Below, piece after piece: positions 22,134 through 29,037 of a DNA stretch of 30,247 bases. Location: assembly GCA_002315655.1 (NCBI GenBank), contig DCHO01000030.1, positions 1 to 30,247 of the forward strand, written 5' to 3'. A model generated the notes under the pieces. It did no database searches and was not told where the DNA came from. It saw only the letters and a program-made list of their open reading frames with translations. Numbering within the stretch: the first letter of the stretch is position 1; each line of letters opens with the position of its first letter. This DNA is from Christensenella sp. UBA1750. Lineage in GTDB: Bacteria > Bacillota > Clostridia > Christensenellales > UBA1750. The position numbers and the translations under genes are program-made.

Positions 22134-22895
22134 TTATCTGCGGTAGCCCATCCGCTGGGAAATGGCGTTTGCGGTGTCCATCACAAAGCCCGCGATCTCC
22201 TCATCCCGTGCCGGGGTGATGATCTGCTTTAAGCCCGATGTGGACACGGCCGCCACGATGTTGCCGCGGTAGTCGTAGATGGGGGCGGCAATGCAGCGGA
22301 TGCCCGGCTCGTGCTCCTGATCGTCCCGCGCCCAGCCGCGCTGGCGGGTCAGGCGGATTTCCTTGATGAGCATCTCGGGGTCGGTGATGGAGCGGGAGGT
22401 GTAGGTGGGCAATTTGGTGGAGCGCACCCGCTCGCACAGTTCCGCATCCGGCAGGCCGGAAAGCAGGGCTTTGCCCGTGGCGGTGCACAGCGCGGGGGAA
22501 CGCCGGCCGATCTGGGAATACATCCTTATGGAATGGATGGTCTCTATTTTGTCGATGTAGATGATCTCCAAGCCGTCCAGCATCGCCAGATGCACGGGCT
22601 GTTTGGTCATTTGCAGAAGTTTGCGCAAGTAGGGTTGGGCTTCGGTTTTCAGTTCCACCTGAGAAAGATACAGGGAGGACAGCTCCACGATCTTCATGCC
22701 CAGGCGATAGGCGCCGCCGCTTTTCTGTTCCACATAGCCCCGCTCGCCCAGAGCGGAGAGCAGACGGTGAACGGTGGATTTGTGCAGACCGACCCGGTTG
22801 GAGATCTCGGTCACGCCAAGTCCGTCTTTTTCACCGGCCAGCGCTTCAATGATCGAAAGCGCACGGTCAATCGACTGCACAGTTGCTTTTTCCAC
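22134..22895 (-). CDS. IclR-family regulator, KdgR-like
   Basis: 253 residues with a GTG start at 22895. The N-terminal winged helix (SIDRALSIIEALAGEKDGLGVTEISNRVGLHKSTVHRLLSALGERGYV region) is followed by a GAF-like effector domain with LDGLEIIYIDKIE, CTATGKALLSGLP and GIRCIAAPIYDYRG, all typical of IclR proteins. In KdgR relatives the effector is 2-keto-3-deoxygluconate. Its position 80 bp upstream of kdgK on the same strand supports that role and suggests it controls its own operon. No clear palindromic operator was identified by eye. Confidence 0.9.
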   Translation of the reverse strand: MEKATVQSIDRALSIIEALAGEKDGLGVTEISNRVGLHKSTVHRLLSALGERGYVEQKSGGAYRLGMKIVELSSLYLSQVELKTEAQPYLRKLLQMTKQPVHLAMLDGLEIIYIDKIETIHSIRMYSQIGRRSPALCTATGKALLSGLPDAELCERVRSTKLPTYTSRSITDPEMLIKEIRLTRQRGWARDDQEHEPGIRCIAAPIYDYRGNIVAAVSTSGLKQIITPARDEEIAGFVMDTANAISQRMGYRR

Positions 22896-22952
22896 GGTAG
22901 CCCCATACCCTTTCCGGGCTTTTTAGTCCAAAAACCCTATTTCAGCACTTAC

Positions 22953-22981
22953 AGTATAGCACAGCGCATTTCCGTCTGCAA
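22953..22981 (-). promoter_or_regulatory. Sigma-A promoter for the IclR-kdgK unit
   Basis: Minus strand TTGCAG (22976-22981), 17-bp spacer, TATACT (22953-22958). Confidence 0.7.
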
Positions 22982-23112
22982 GTCTTCTTTGCAAACCTTG
23001 TTCCATTTTGCGGAACGGGCGCAAGAACCAACATTTGTTTTGATTTTATAAAGAGGAAACTCCGCAATCCAGAATCATCTGCTTATAGGTTCAGTTCCTA
23101 TGCGCAGGGTAT

Positions 23113-23143
23113 GAAAAGAGGACATTCAAAGCGAATGCCCTCT
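23113..23143 (-). terminator. Terminator of the PrsW/small-peptide locus
   Basis: Minus-strand stem AGAGGGCATTC/GAATGTCCTCT (23117-23143) with a G-U pair on this strand, followed by TTTTC; located 45 bp after the last peptide stop. Confidence 0.75.
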
Positions 23144-23187
23144 TTTTCAGGTTCCATGCGGTTTATGTCCTGTTCAAATTCGTCCGA

Positions 23188-23292
23188 TTAATAAATAATA
23201 GCCTTGGTACCGTCGAGATTTCCTGTGACGGCGAGGGAGATAAGGACGATAGCGGTGATAACGATGACAGCGGCAATGATGATAATGGTCAA
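23188..23292 (-). CDS. Small membrane peptide A (paralogue, degraded start)
   Basis: 34 residues if read from a TTG at 23292: a hydrophobic run TIIIIAAVIVITAIVLISLA, then VTGNLDG and a short tail ending AIIY. Clearly homologous to peptides B and C (core VxxAIVLISLAxTGNL). Compared with B, about 15 bp that carry the ATG and the Asn-Lys-Lys-Lys codons are deleted, while the upstream leader and AAAGGA site remain. It may be translated from TTG or may be a decaying copy. Confidence 0.6.
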   Translation of the reverse strand: MTIIIIAAVIVITAIVLISLAVTGNLDGTKAIIY

Positions 23293-23316
23293 ATGAAGTT
23301 TCCTTTCAATTCTCAC

Positions 23317-23361
23317 AAATGTCTGTATCGTCCGAATTTTCAGCTCCGGGTACAGACAAAT
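23317..23361 (-). promoter_or_regulatory. Conserved leader hairpin, copy A
   Basis: On the minus strand TGTCTGTA pairs with TACAGACA, with CGGACGATACAGACATT conserved with the other copies; it lies 25 bp upstream of the peptide A start region. Confidence 0.65.
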
Positions 23362-23397
23362 GGAATGGAAGATATGCACAGTACCCTTCGCCGTTTT

Positions 23398-23452
23398 TAA
23401 GCAGAAAAACAGTTACCTGTATTTGGAACACAGGATCTGTCCTTCTGCTTAA
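23398..23452 (-). terminator. Long hairpin after peptide B
   Basis: Outer stem TTAAGCAGAA/TTCTGCTTAA and inner pairings GACAG/CTGTT-type and CCTG/CAGG, directly after the stop of peptide B on the minus strand. The tail AAACGG is not T-rich, so termination is uncertain. Confidence 0.5.
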
Positions 23453-23455
23453 GCA

Positions 23456-23572
23456 TTAGGCAACAACATAGTAGCCACCGAGATTTCCTGTGAGGGCGAG
23501 GGAAATGAGGACGATAGCAGCGATGACGACGACAGCGGCAATGATGATAACGGTCAGTTTCTTCTTGTTCAT
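23456..23572 (-). CDS. Small membrane peptide B
   Basis: 38 residues from an ATG at 23572 behind AAAGGAG: MNKKKLTV, a single hydrophobic helix (IIIAAVVVIAAIVLISLAL), then TGNLGG and YYVVA. The charged N-terminus and lack of a cleavage-type site after the helix suggest a single-pass membrane peptide. It shares start region, helix and TGNLGG with peptide C across the PrsW gene, and the same leader hairpin. Function unknown; candidates are a PrsW substrate, a membrane-active toxin or a signalling peptide. Confidence 0.75.
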   Translation of the reverse strand: MNKKKLTVIIIAAVVVIAAIVLISLALTGNLGGYYVVA

Positions 23573-23596
23573 GGGGTTCTCCTTTCAATTCTCAAA

Positions 23597-23642
23597 AATG
23601 TCTGTATTGTCCGGGCTTTCAGCTTCCTTCACAGCAGACATT
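23597..23642 (-). promoter_or_regulatory. Conserved leader hairpin, copy B
   Basis: Minus strand AATGTCTG/CAGACATT stem enclosing about 30 nt with CCCGGACAATA; 25 bp before the start of peptide B. Homology with copy C extends at least 35 bp further upstream, through a TAAAATG block. Confidence 0.65.
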
Positions 23643-23703
23643 GTTTTCATACATTTTACGATGAAACATTTTGTTTTTCGGTTATTTTTTTGCAGCCGAG
23701 AGC

Positions 23704-24384
23704 TTACTCCTCCTGCGCCTTTTTCTTGGAATCGCTCTCATCCCACAGGAACTTGTGCAAATTCTCCTTTTTCAGCACAACGAACAGCACGATAAAGACG
23801 ATGATGGGCAGCACCACAGCCACTGCTTTGAGGGGAGTCTGCAAAAGGGAATTGAAGGTAATGTGGAACGCCATGGCAACCAGCACGGAAGCCACGATGC
23901 GCAGCACCTTGTACTTTTCCGAGGTGCGCGCAGAATAGATTCCGATGCCCATGACGGTGGTGGTCATGGAGTGCATCACGCCTGTGCCGATGCAGCGCAT
24001 AATCAGCCATAACGCATTGGCAGTATCCAGCGAGGTGATGAGATAAAAGAAGTTCTCGGAAACACAGAAGCCGAGACCCACGGAATACGCATTGGCCGCG
24101 CTGCCTCTGCGCCCCTTCTTCACAATGAAGTGTACCGCAATGACCGGGATGAATTTGAGCAACTCCTCTACCACAGGCGCGACAAACATCGTCAGGTATT
24201 TGTCATCAATCCCGAAGGTGTTTTTGATGAATGTGTTGATCCAGAACGCCAGAACACCCACGAGCACACCACAAATCATGGAAACGATGATGCGTCTTGC
24301 CCGCCGTTCCAGATAGAAGCAGAGCATGGAAATCGGCAGAACAAGGCAGAGGCTAATGTAATACACCATATGCGCTTTATTCAT
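23704..24384 (-). CDS. PrsW-family intramembrane metalloprotease-like protein
   Basis: 226 residues, ATG at 24384 behind GGAGGAAAG. Polytopic, about seven hydrophobic segments. PrsW signature motifs are all present: E73-E74-LLK77 (EExxK), FCVSE110NFFY (GLGF...EN..Y), RCIGTGVMH138, and FH174ITFN. The C-terminus is charged (SDSKKKAQEE). PrsW of Bacillus cleaves the anti-sigma factor RsiW at site 1; relatives belong to the Abi/CPBP-like membrane protease clan. No anti-sigma factor is encoded here. Instead the gene is flanked on the same strand by peptide C upstream and peptides B and A downstream, which makes those peptides candidate substrates, products or partners. Confidence 0.85.
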   Translation of the reverse strand: MNKAHMVYYISLCLVLPISMLCFYLERRARRIIVSMICGVLVGVLAFWINTFIKNTFGIDDKYLTMFVAPVVEELLKFIPVIAVHFIVKKGRRGSAANAYSVGLGFCVSENFFYLITSLDTANALWLIMRCIGTGVMHSMTTTVMGIGIYSARTSEKYKVLRIVASVLVAMAFHITFNSLLQTPLKAVAVVLPIIVFIVLFVVLKKENLHKFLWDESDSKKKAQEE

Positions 24385-24414
24385 TTAACTTTCCTCCATT
24401 TGTTGATATAGGAA

Positions 24415-24449
24415 GACAGTTATTTATGCGTAGCACATAAATAACTGTC
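24415..24449. terminator. Hairpin between peptide C and PrsW gene
   Basis: Perfect 14-bp stem GACAGTTATTTATG/CATAAATAACTGTC with a 7-nt loop. No strong T tract on the minus strand, so it may be an attenuator or processing signal rather than a full terminator. Confidence 0.55.
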
Positions 24450-24482
24450 CATCCGTTTGTTCGGTTCGCTGTTCAACCCGGT

Positions 24483-24638
24483 TTATTCTGCGGTATAGGT
24501 ACCCACCATCTGTCCTACATATTTACCATCCACATACTTACCCCCCAGATTTCCGGTGGCAGCAAGGGCGATGACGACGATGGCGGCGACGACGATGACG
24601 GCGACGATGATGATGACGGTTAACTTCTTCTTATTCAT
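24483..24638 (-). CDS. Small membrane peptide C
   Basis: 51 residues from an ATG at 24638 behind AAAGGAG: MNKKKLTV, one hydrophobic helix (IIIVAVIVVAAIVVIALAA), TGNLGG, then a longer polar tail with KYVDGKYVGQMVGTYTAE. The first 32 residues match peptide B almost position for position. The repeated KYV-x-G in the tail suggests a small beta segment outside the membrane. It is the first gene after a promoter at 24719 and precedes the PrsW gene by 98 bp. Confidence 0.8.
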   Translation of the reverse strand: MNKKKLTVIIIVAVIVVAAIVVIALAATGNLGGKYVDGKYVGQMVGTYTAE

Positions 24639-24662
24639 GGGGTTCTCCTTTCGGTTATCACG

Positions 24663-24707
24663 AATGTCTATATTGTCCGAATTTGTGTTCCATTCACAAA
24701 AGACATT
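24663..24707 (-). promoter_or_regulatory. Conserved leader hairpin, copy C
   Basis: Minus strand AATGTCT/AGACATT with inner TTGTG/CACAA; ends 25 bp before the start of peptide C. Same position and core (TTCGGACAATATAGACATT) as in copies A and B. Confidence 0.65.
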
Positions 24708-24718
24708 TCTACTATTAC

Positions 24719-24747
24719 ATTTTATCATAAAACATTCCGTTCCGCAA
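24719..24747 (-). promoter_or_regulatory. Sigma-A promoter for the peptide C/PrsW locus
   Basis: Minus strand TTGCGG (24742-24747), 17-bp spacer, TAAAAT (24719-24724). The transcript would carry the leader hairpin. The remaining 24750-24960 has no gene; a small T-flanked stem GAACTT/AAGTTC at about 24877-24895 is the only structure. Confidence 0.6.
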
Positions 24748-24961
24748 GAGCAAAAATGCTTTAGATCATGTAAAGAAGGGAAGTTTTCTGTGGGGGAGGA
24801 ACCGTATCGGCTGCTCACATCCATATATACGAACGGGCAAAAGAAAGGGCTACTCTATTTTGGAATTTTTTTGAACTTTTTTGAAGTTCTTTTTCGGTTT
24901 CGCAAAACCCGAACATTTTTTGCGTTATACAAAAAAATACGGTTATTTTACGCGCCCCTTC

Positions 24962-24990
24962 TTGCCTTTTGCGGCGGAAATGATTATAAT
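24962..24990 (+). promoter_or_regulatory. Sigma-A promoter for the dehydrogenase operon
   Basis: TTGCCT (24962-24967), 17-bp spacer, perfect TATAAT (24985-24990), 37 bp upstream of the ATG. Confidence 0.75.
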
Positions 24991-25027
24991 ATTTGAATAT
25001 TAACCAAGATGGAATCGGAGGCTTACC

Positions 25028-26212
25028 ATGGGCGCAAAGCGAAAGGCGGTCATCATCGGTGCAGGCAAAATGGGGCGGGGTTTCTGTGCGGAGATCCTTG
25101 CCAGTGCCGGCTGCGCCCTGACCTTTGTGGACAGTGACGAAGACCGCATCCGCCAACTCAACAATGCCGGCACCTATTCCGTTTTCAAGGCGCGTAAGAC
25201 CTATTACGAGACCGTCTACATCGACGATTACGACGCACTGTCCCTCTCCGACGAGGGCGCCATCTCCGAGCTGATTGCCAACAGAGGCACCTTGGTCATG
25301 GTCTCCGTGCCCATGGCACATCTGGAATCCGTCGCCGCGCTGCTGTCGGTCTGCATCGCCCGAAAGGCCATGGAGACCCCCGACGAACCGCTGGACATTC
25401 TCCTTTGCATCAACGAGATCGAAGCCAAGCACCGCCTGCACTCCCTGTTTGAAGGGATGCTGGGCGGCAGTGCGCTGGACTATATGGAAAACCATGTGGG
25501 TCTGGTGGAAACCGTGGCCTACTGCATCTGCCCCGAGCTGCCGGACAGTTTATCCGAGCTGGACGCGCTGGGCGTGCTCACCAACGGCTACCCGGAAATG
25601 CCCATGGATCAGAAGGCCTTCAAGGGCGTGCCGCCGCAGTCTCCCATGATCAAGCTCACGGATGACCTTCCCGCGGAATTCCACCGCAAAATGTACTCCT
25701 TCAACACCGCTTATGCCACCATCGGCTACCTCGCCTGCTCCCACCATTACATCTGGGCAGCGGAAGCACTTGCCGATCCCGATCTGGCAAGCGCGGTGCG
25801 TGAAGCCCTCTCCGAAGCCTCATTCGGGCTCATCGGCGAATACGGCTTCTCCCCGGAGGAGCTTTCCGCATGGAACGAGCGCATTTATTCCCTCATCGAC
25901 AGCCCGTTGCTGGGCGACACCATTTCCCGCTTCTGCACAGACACCCCCCGCAAAGTGGGACCGCAGGACAGATTGGTGGGCGCGGCAACCCTGTGCCTGC
26001 GCCACGGCGGCAATCCGGATACCCTGTGCCGCGTCATTGCGAACGCCTACCGATACACCTGTGCCGAAGATGACCGAACCGCACAGTTTCTGCGATTTAT
26101 CGAGTCCGAAGGCATTGAGTCCGCTCTGGAACGCTACTCCCGTTTGGCGCTGCGCAACGAGCTGCACCAGCGCATCCGTGCCATCTACGAAAAACTGGAG
26201 GACACAAGATGA
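25028..26212 (+). CDS. Mannitol-1-phosphate dehydrogenase-like oxidoreductase
   Basis: 394 residues, ATG at 25028 after TCGGAGG. N-terminal Rossmann motif GAGKMGRGF (11-19), matching the GAGNIGRGF of mannitol-1-phosphate 5-dehydrogenase. C-terminal mannitol-dehydrogenase half: KMYSFNTAYATIGYLACSHH and RKVGPQDRLVGAATLCLRHG. The family oxidises polyol phosphates or hexonates with NAD(P). Residue identities differ enough from MtlD that substrate may be another polyol phosphate. The next gene, a metallophosphoesterase, overlaps its stop by 4 bp (ATGA), implying translational coupling. Confidence 0.8.
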   Translation: MGAKRKAVIIGAGKMGRGFCAEILASAGCALTFVDSDEDRIRQLNNAGTYSVFKARKTYYETVYIDDYDALSLSDEGAISELIANRGTLVMVSVPMAHLESVAALLSVCIARKAMETPDEPLDILLCINEIEAKHRLHSLFEGMLGGSALDYMENHVGLVETVAYCICPELPDSLSELDALGVLTNGYPEMPMDQKAFKGVPPQSPMIKLTDDLPAEFHRKMYSFNTAYATIGYLACSHHYIWAAEALADPDLASAVREALSEASFGLIGEYGFSPEELSAWNERIYSLIDSPLLGDTISRFCTDTPRKVGPQDRLVGAATLCLRHGGNPDTLCRVIANAYRYTCAEDDRTAQFLRFIESEGIESALERYSRLALRNELHQRIRAIYEKLEDTR

Positions 26213-26934
26213 GCCGACACATCGCCTTTTTATCGGACGTTCACGGGAACCTTCCCGCATTGGAAGCGGTGCTGAATGACCTATCCAAACGCGGCATCAC
26301 CGAATGGTACTTCTTGGGCGACATTTTAGGCAAAGGCCCCTCTGTCAAAGAACCGCTTGACCTCATCCGCGAAAACGCTTCTTCCGTGGTGTACGGCAAC
26401 TGGGATCGCCTTGTGGTGCGTATGCCGGACAACGAAAAATTCGGCTGTCCCTTCTATGACAAACGCCTGTCGCATACAGACAAACAATATCTGACCGCGC
26501 TCCCCGAGACCATCGAGCTGAACTTTGCCGGCAGAACCGTGTGCGCCTATCATGGGCGTTTTTCTGTGCCCAAAGTCGTGACCCCGATGTTCAATAACGA
26601 ACGGGAGAACGTGGAAGAAGCCATGTACCGTTTCGGCGCCCACGACATCACCATCATGGGCGATTCCCACCACCCCTTCTTCTTTACCCATCAGGGGCGG
26701 TTCCTCATGAACACCGGCGCGGTGGGCAATCCCTGCGACAAAATGCCGCTGGCCTCCTACCTCATCCTCCACGACGATGACGGCGTTTTTTCCTCCCAGC
26801 ACGTCCGCGTGCCCTACGATGTTGCCCGCGCCGTCTCCATCGCCCTGCACACGCCCGATTTGCCGCAGCTGCAAACCTACATCACCGAAACCGTCACCGC
26901 CCGCTACCAGCGGCACTATTCTTCCAACAAATAG
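26209..26934 (+). CDS. Metallophosphoesterase, YfcE/calcineurin-like
   Basis: 241 residues, ATG overlapping the previous stop by 4 bp. Binuclear metal motifs in order: SDVHGN (D10, H12, N14), LGDILGKGP, YGNWDR, AYHGRF, and MGDSHHPFF, followed by MNTGAVGNP. Typical of small phosphodiesterases and sugar-phosphate or dinucleotide phosphatases of the MJ0936/YfcE type. Coupling to the dehydrogenase suggests action in the same pathway, for example on a sugar phosphate, but this is inference. Confidence 0.85.
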   Translation: MSRHIAFLSDVHGNLPALEAVLNDLSKRGITEWYFLGDILGKGPSVKEPLDLIRENASSVVYGNWDRLVVRMPDNEKFGCPFYDKRLSHTDKQYLTALPETIELNFAGRTVCAYHGRFSVPKVVTPMFNNERENVEEAMYRFGAHDITIMGDSHHPFFFTHQGRFLMNTGAVGNPCDKMPLASYLILHDDDGVFSSQHVRVPYDVARAVSIALHTPDLPQLQTYITETVTARYQRHYSSNK

Positions 26935-26945
26935 AACGGCTTTCC

Positions 26946-26969
26946 GTAGGGGCGGGGTCTCCCCGCCCT
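26946..26969. repeat. GTAGGGGCGGGG palindrome, second copy
   Basis: GGGCGGGG/CCCCGCCC around TCT, with the same left flank as the element at 16169 but a degraded right flank; it lies between two phosphoesterase genes. Confidence 0.65.
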
Positions 26970-27001
26970 GATCCCATTCTTCATAAACAGGAGCAAACAC
27001 C

Positions 27002-27832
27002 ATGCAGATTCTTGAAAGCACCATTCACATCGGTCTTCCCAAGCCCGTTTCCGTCGTTCATGCCAGCGACACGCACCTGACCTTGGCCGACACCCGCGAC
27101 GATCAGCGCAAGATCGACCTGGCCAAAGCCCGGCTGCCCATCTTCCCCACGGCGGAGGACGACCTTTCCTTCCTCTCCGATTTTGCCACCGCCAAGGGGC
27201 TGCCCATCCTGCACACCGGCGACCTTATCGACTTTGTTTCCGCCGCAAACTTAGATGCCGCGAAGGATTTTGCCGCAAACAACGACCTTTTCTTCGCCGC
27301 GGGCAACCATGAATTTTCCCTCTATGTGGGCGAAGCCAAGGAGGATGCGGCCTACCGCAATCAAAGTCTTGCCAAGGTGCAGGCCTGCTTTACCAACGAC
27401 ATCCGCTTTGCCTCCCGCGTCATCGGCGGCATCAATTTCGTTGCCATCGACAACGGCTACTATCTTTTTGAGGAAAATCAGCTCACCGCCCTCAAAGCGG
27501 AGGTCGCCAAAGGTCTGCCCATCGTGCTGCTGATGCACAACCCGCTCTACGAAGATTCTCTTTACGACTTCCATATAAAATTGCTCCCCGGCGCGCCCAC
27601 TTATCTCGTCTCCGTTCCGGAGGAAAAAATGGCCTACTATACCCCTGACCGCTACGCCCAGCAGAAGGAGGACGCCGTCACCCACGAAATGACGGAGTAC
27701 ATCACAAACGAGCCCGCCATCCGCGCCCTGCTCACCGGCCATCTGCATTTCAATTACGAATCCGCCCTTCCCACCGGCAAAATGCAGCTCGTCACCGGCC
27801 TTTCCACCCTCCGCCACATTGTTTTTGAATAA
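27002..27832 (+). CDS. Metallophosphoesterase, calcineurin-like
   Basis: 276 residues, ATG at 27002 after ACAGGAGC. Motifs: HASDTHLTL (D-x-H), HTGDLID, AGNHEFS, LMHNPLY and TGHLHFNYE, the complete set for a two-metal phosphoesterase. It has more substituted regions between motifs than the preceding phosphoesterase and is not a close paralogue of it. No signal peptide. Likely the third gene of the dehydrogenase operon, 67 bp downstream across a small palindrome. Substrate unknown. Confidence 0.85.
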   Translation: MQILESTIHIGLPKPVSVVHASDTHLTLADTRDDQRKIDLAKARLPIFPTAEDDLSFLSDFATAKGLPILHTGDLIDFVSAANLDAAKDFAANNDLFFAAGNHEFSLYVGEAKEDAAYRNQSLAKVQACFTNDIRFASRVIGGINFVAIDNGYYLFEENQLTALKAEVAKGLPIVLLMHNPLYEDSLYDFHIKLLPGAPTYLVSVPEEKMAYYTPDRYAQQKEDAVTHEMTEYITNEPAIRALLTGHLHFNYESALPTGKMQLVTGLSTLRHIVFE

Positions 27833-27855
27833 ACGCAAAGCCAAGGAGGCCTTTC

Positions 27856-29019
27856 ATGAACAAGGTTCAAATTCATTTGGGGGATCCCGTGATCGTTTCC
27901 CAGGGGCCGACCTGGGACGAGGTCGGATGGGGGCCTTATCAATTCCCCATTCTGTCAAGACTTGACGACGGAACCATCGTCTATAATTTCAACGACTGTG
28001 CAGACTCGGAGACAGCTTATAATGAAGTGCCAAAGTGCATGATCAGCCATGATGACGGCGCGACATGGCAAAAAGCCAATTTATGCGATTATCTCGGCAA
28101 AATGGGCATCCTTCTCCCGAACGGGGAACGTCTAAAGCCCGTCGGTTTAGAACAGATTTCGCTGGACAAAATAAAGCTTCCGAAACCGATTGGTGAAAAC
28201 AACCGTGGGCATCAGGTCTATCGGGTCGCAGACATCCCTGACGGACAGTGCAACAAAACATGGAAATTCTATCGAACCCCTAACGGCTCCGAAACGCCCG
28301 TCATGGAAGAGTGCAAAATGAACTGGCCTTTCATGGCAGCACGGAGCTTCCAGGGTGTATTCGTTCTTCCAGCGCCAAGAGGACTTATGCACATGGGACC
28401 GGACGGAACACTGTGGATTTCGCACTATGATCAATGCGTATGCAATCCCGAAAACGGCGGCTTTGTTCCCTACAGCAGTACCTTTCTTTTTCGCTCGGTG
28501 GATATGGGGCATACCTGGAATCTCGTCAGTTATCATCTTTATGATCCGGACACCAGCCGGGATCCCGATGCCTACTACCGTGAGGGCTATGACGAGAATG
28601 ACATTGCGTTTACTCCGGACGGCTCTATTGTGCAAGTGGTAAGAACGTGCTCCAACAGTCCGTCGTGGTTCTTCCGGTCATCCGACAACGGAAAATCCTG
28701 GGATCCCGTTCGTATGTTCGACACGAAAGGGGTATGTCCGCGCCTGCTTGCCTTAAAGTGCGGTGTAACCTTATGTTCCTATGGCCGACCCGGCGTTTGG
28801 GTCAGAGCGACAAGGGATCCTTCCGGACGGGAATGGGATCGGCCTTATGAGATCGTTCCGCCGGCAAAAGAAGGAGAAACCAATTCCTGCTGCTATACAT
28901 TCATGGTGGCAACAAGTGATCATACAGCCTTATTGGCTTACAGTGACTTTACTGTGCCGGATGCCTCGGGAACTCCGAGAAAAACGATGCTGATTCGCAA
29001 AATCACAATAGAAGAATAG
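27856..29019 (+). CDS. Sialidase-superfamily (BNR/Asp-box) protein
   Basis: 387 residues, ATG at 27856 after AAGGAGG, 23 bp beyond the previous stop. Six-bladed propeller signs: Asp boxes SHDDGATWQ, SVDMGHTWN and SSDNGKSWD, and an N-terminal FPILSRLDDGTIVYNF in place of the (F/Y)RIP motif of sialidases, so the first catalytic Arg is not obvious. No signal peptide. Third-position GC looks lower than in the upstream operon, as in the next gene, which suggests the two came together. It may cleave or bind a glycan; true sialidase activity is doubtful. Confidence 0.75.
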   Translation: MNKVQIHLGDPVIVSQGPTWDEVGWGPYQFPILSRLDDGTIVYNFNDCADSETAYNEVPKCMISHDDGATWQKANLCDYLGKMGILLPNGERLKPVGLEQISLDKIKLPKPIGENNRGHQVYRVADIPDGQCNKTWKFYRTPNGSETPVMEECKMNWPFMAARSFQGVFVLPAPRGLMHMGPDGTLWISHYDQCVCNPENGGFVPYSSTFLFRSVDMGHTWNLVSYHLYDPDTSRDPDAYYREGYDENDIAFTPDGSIVQVVRTCSNSPSWFFRSSDNGKSWDPVRMFDTKGVCPRLLALKCGVTLCSYGRPGVWVRATRDPSGREWDRPYEIVPPAKEGETNSCCYTFMVATSDHTALLAYSDFTVPDASGTPRKTMLIRKITIEE

Positions 29020-29037
29020 AAAAGAGAGGGACTGCAC

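Noticed and set aside
23456..24638. Peptides B and C as double-glycine-leader bacteriocins
   Set aside because: The GG follows the hydrophobic helix, not a polar leader, and no ABC peptidase-transporter gene is nearby.
24870..24900. Small plus-strand terminator GAACTT/AAGTTC with T run
   Set aside because: The stem is only 6 bp and there is no plus-strand gene upstream to terminate.
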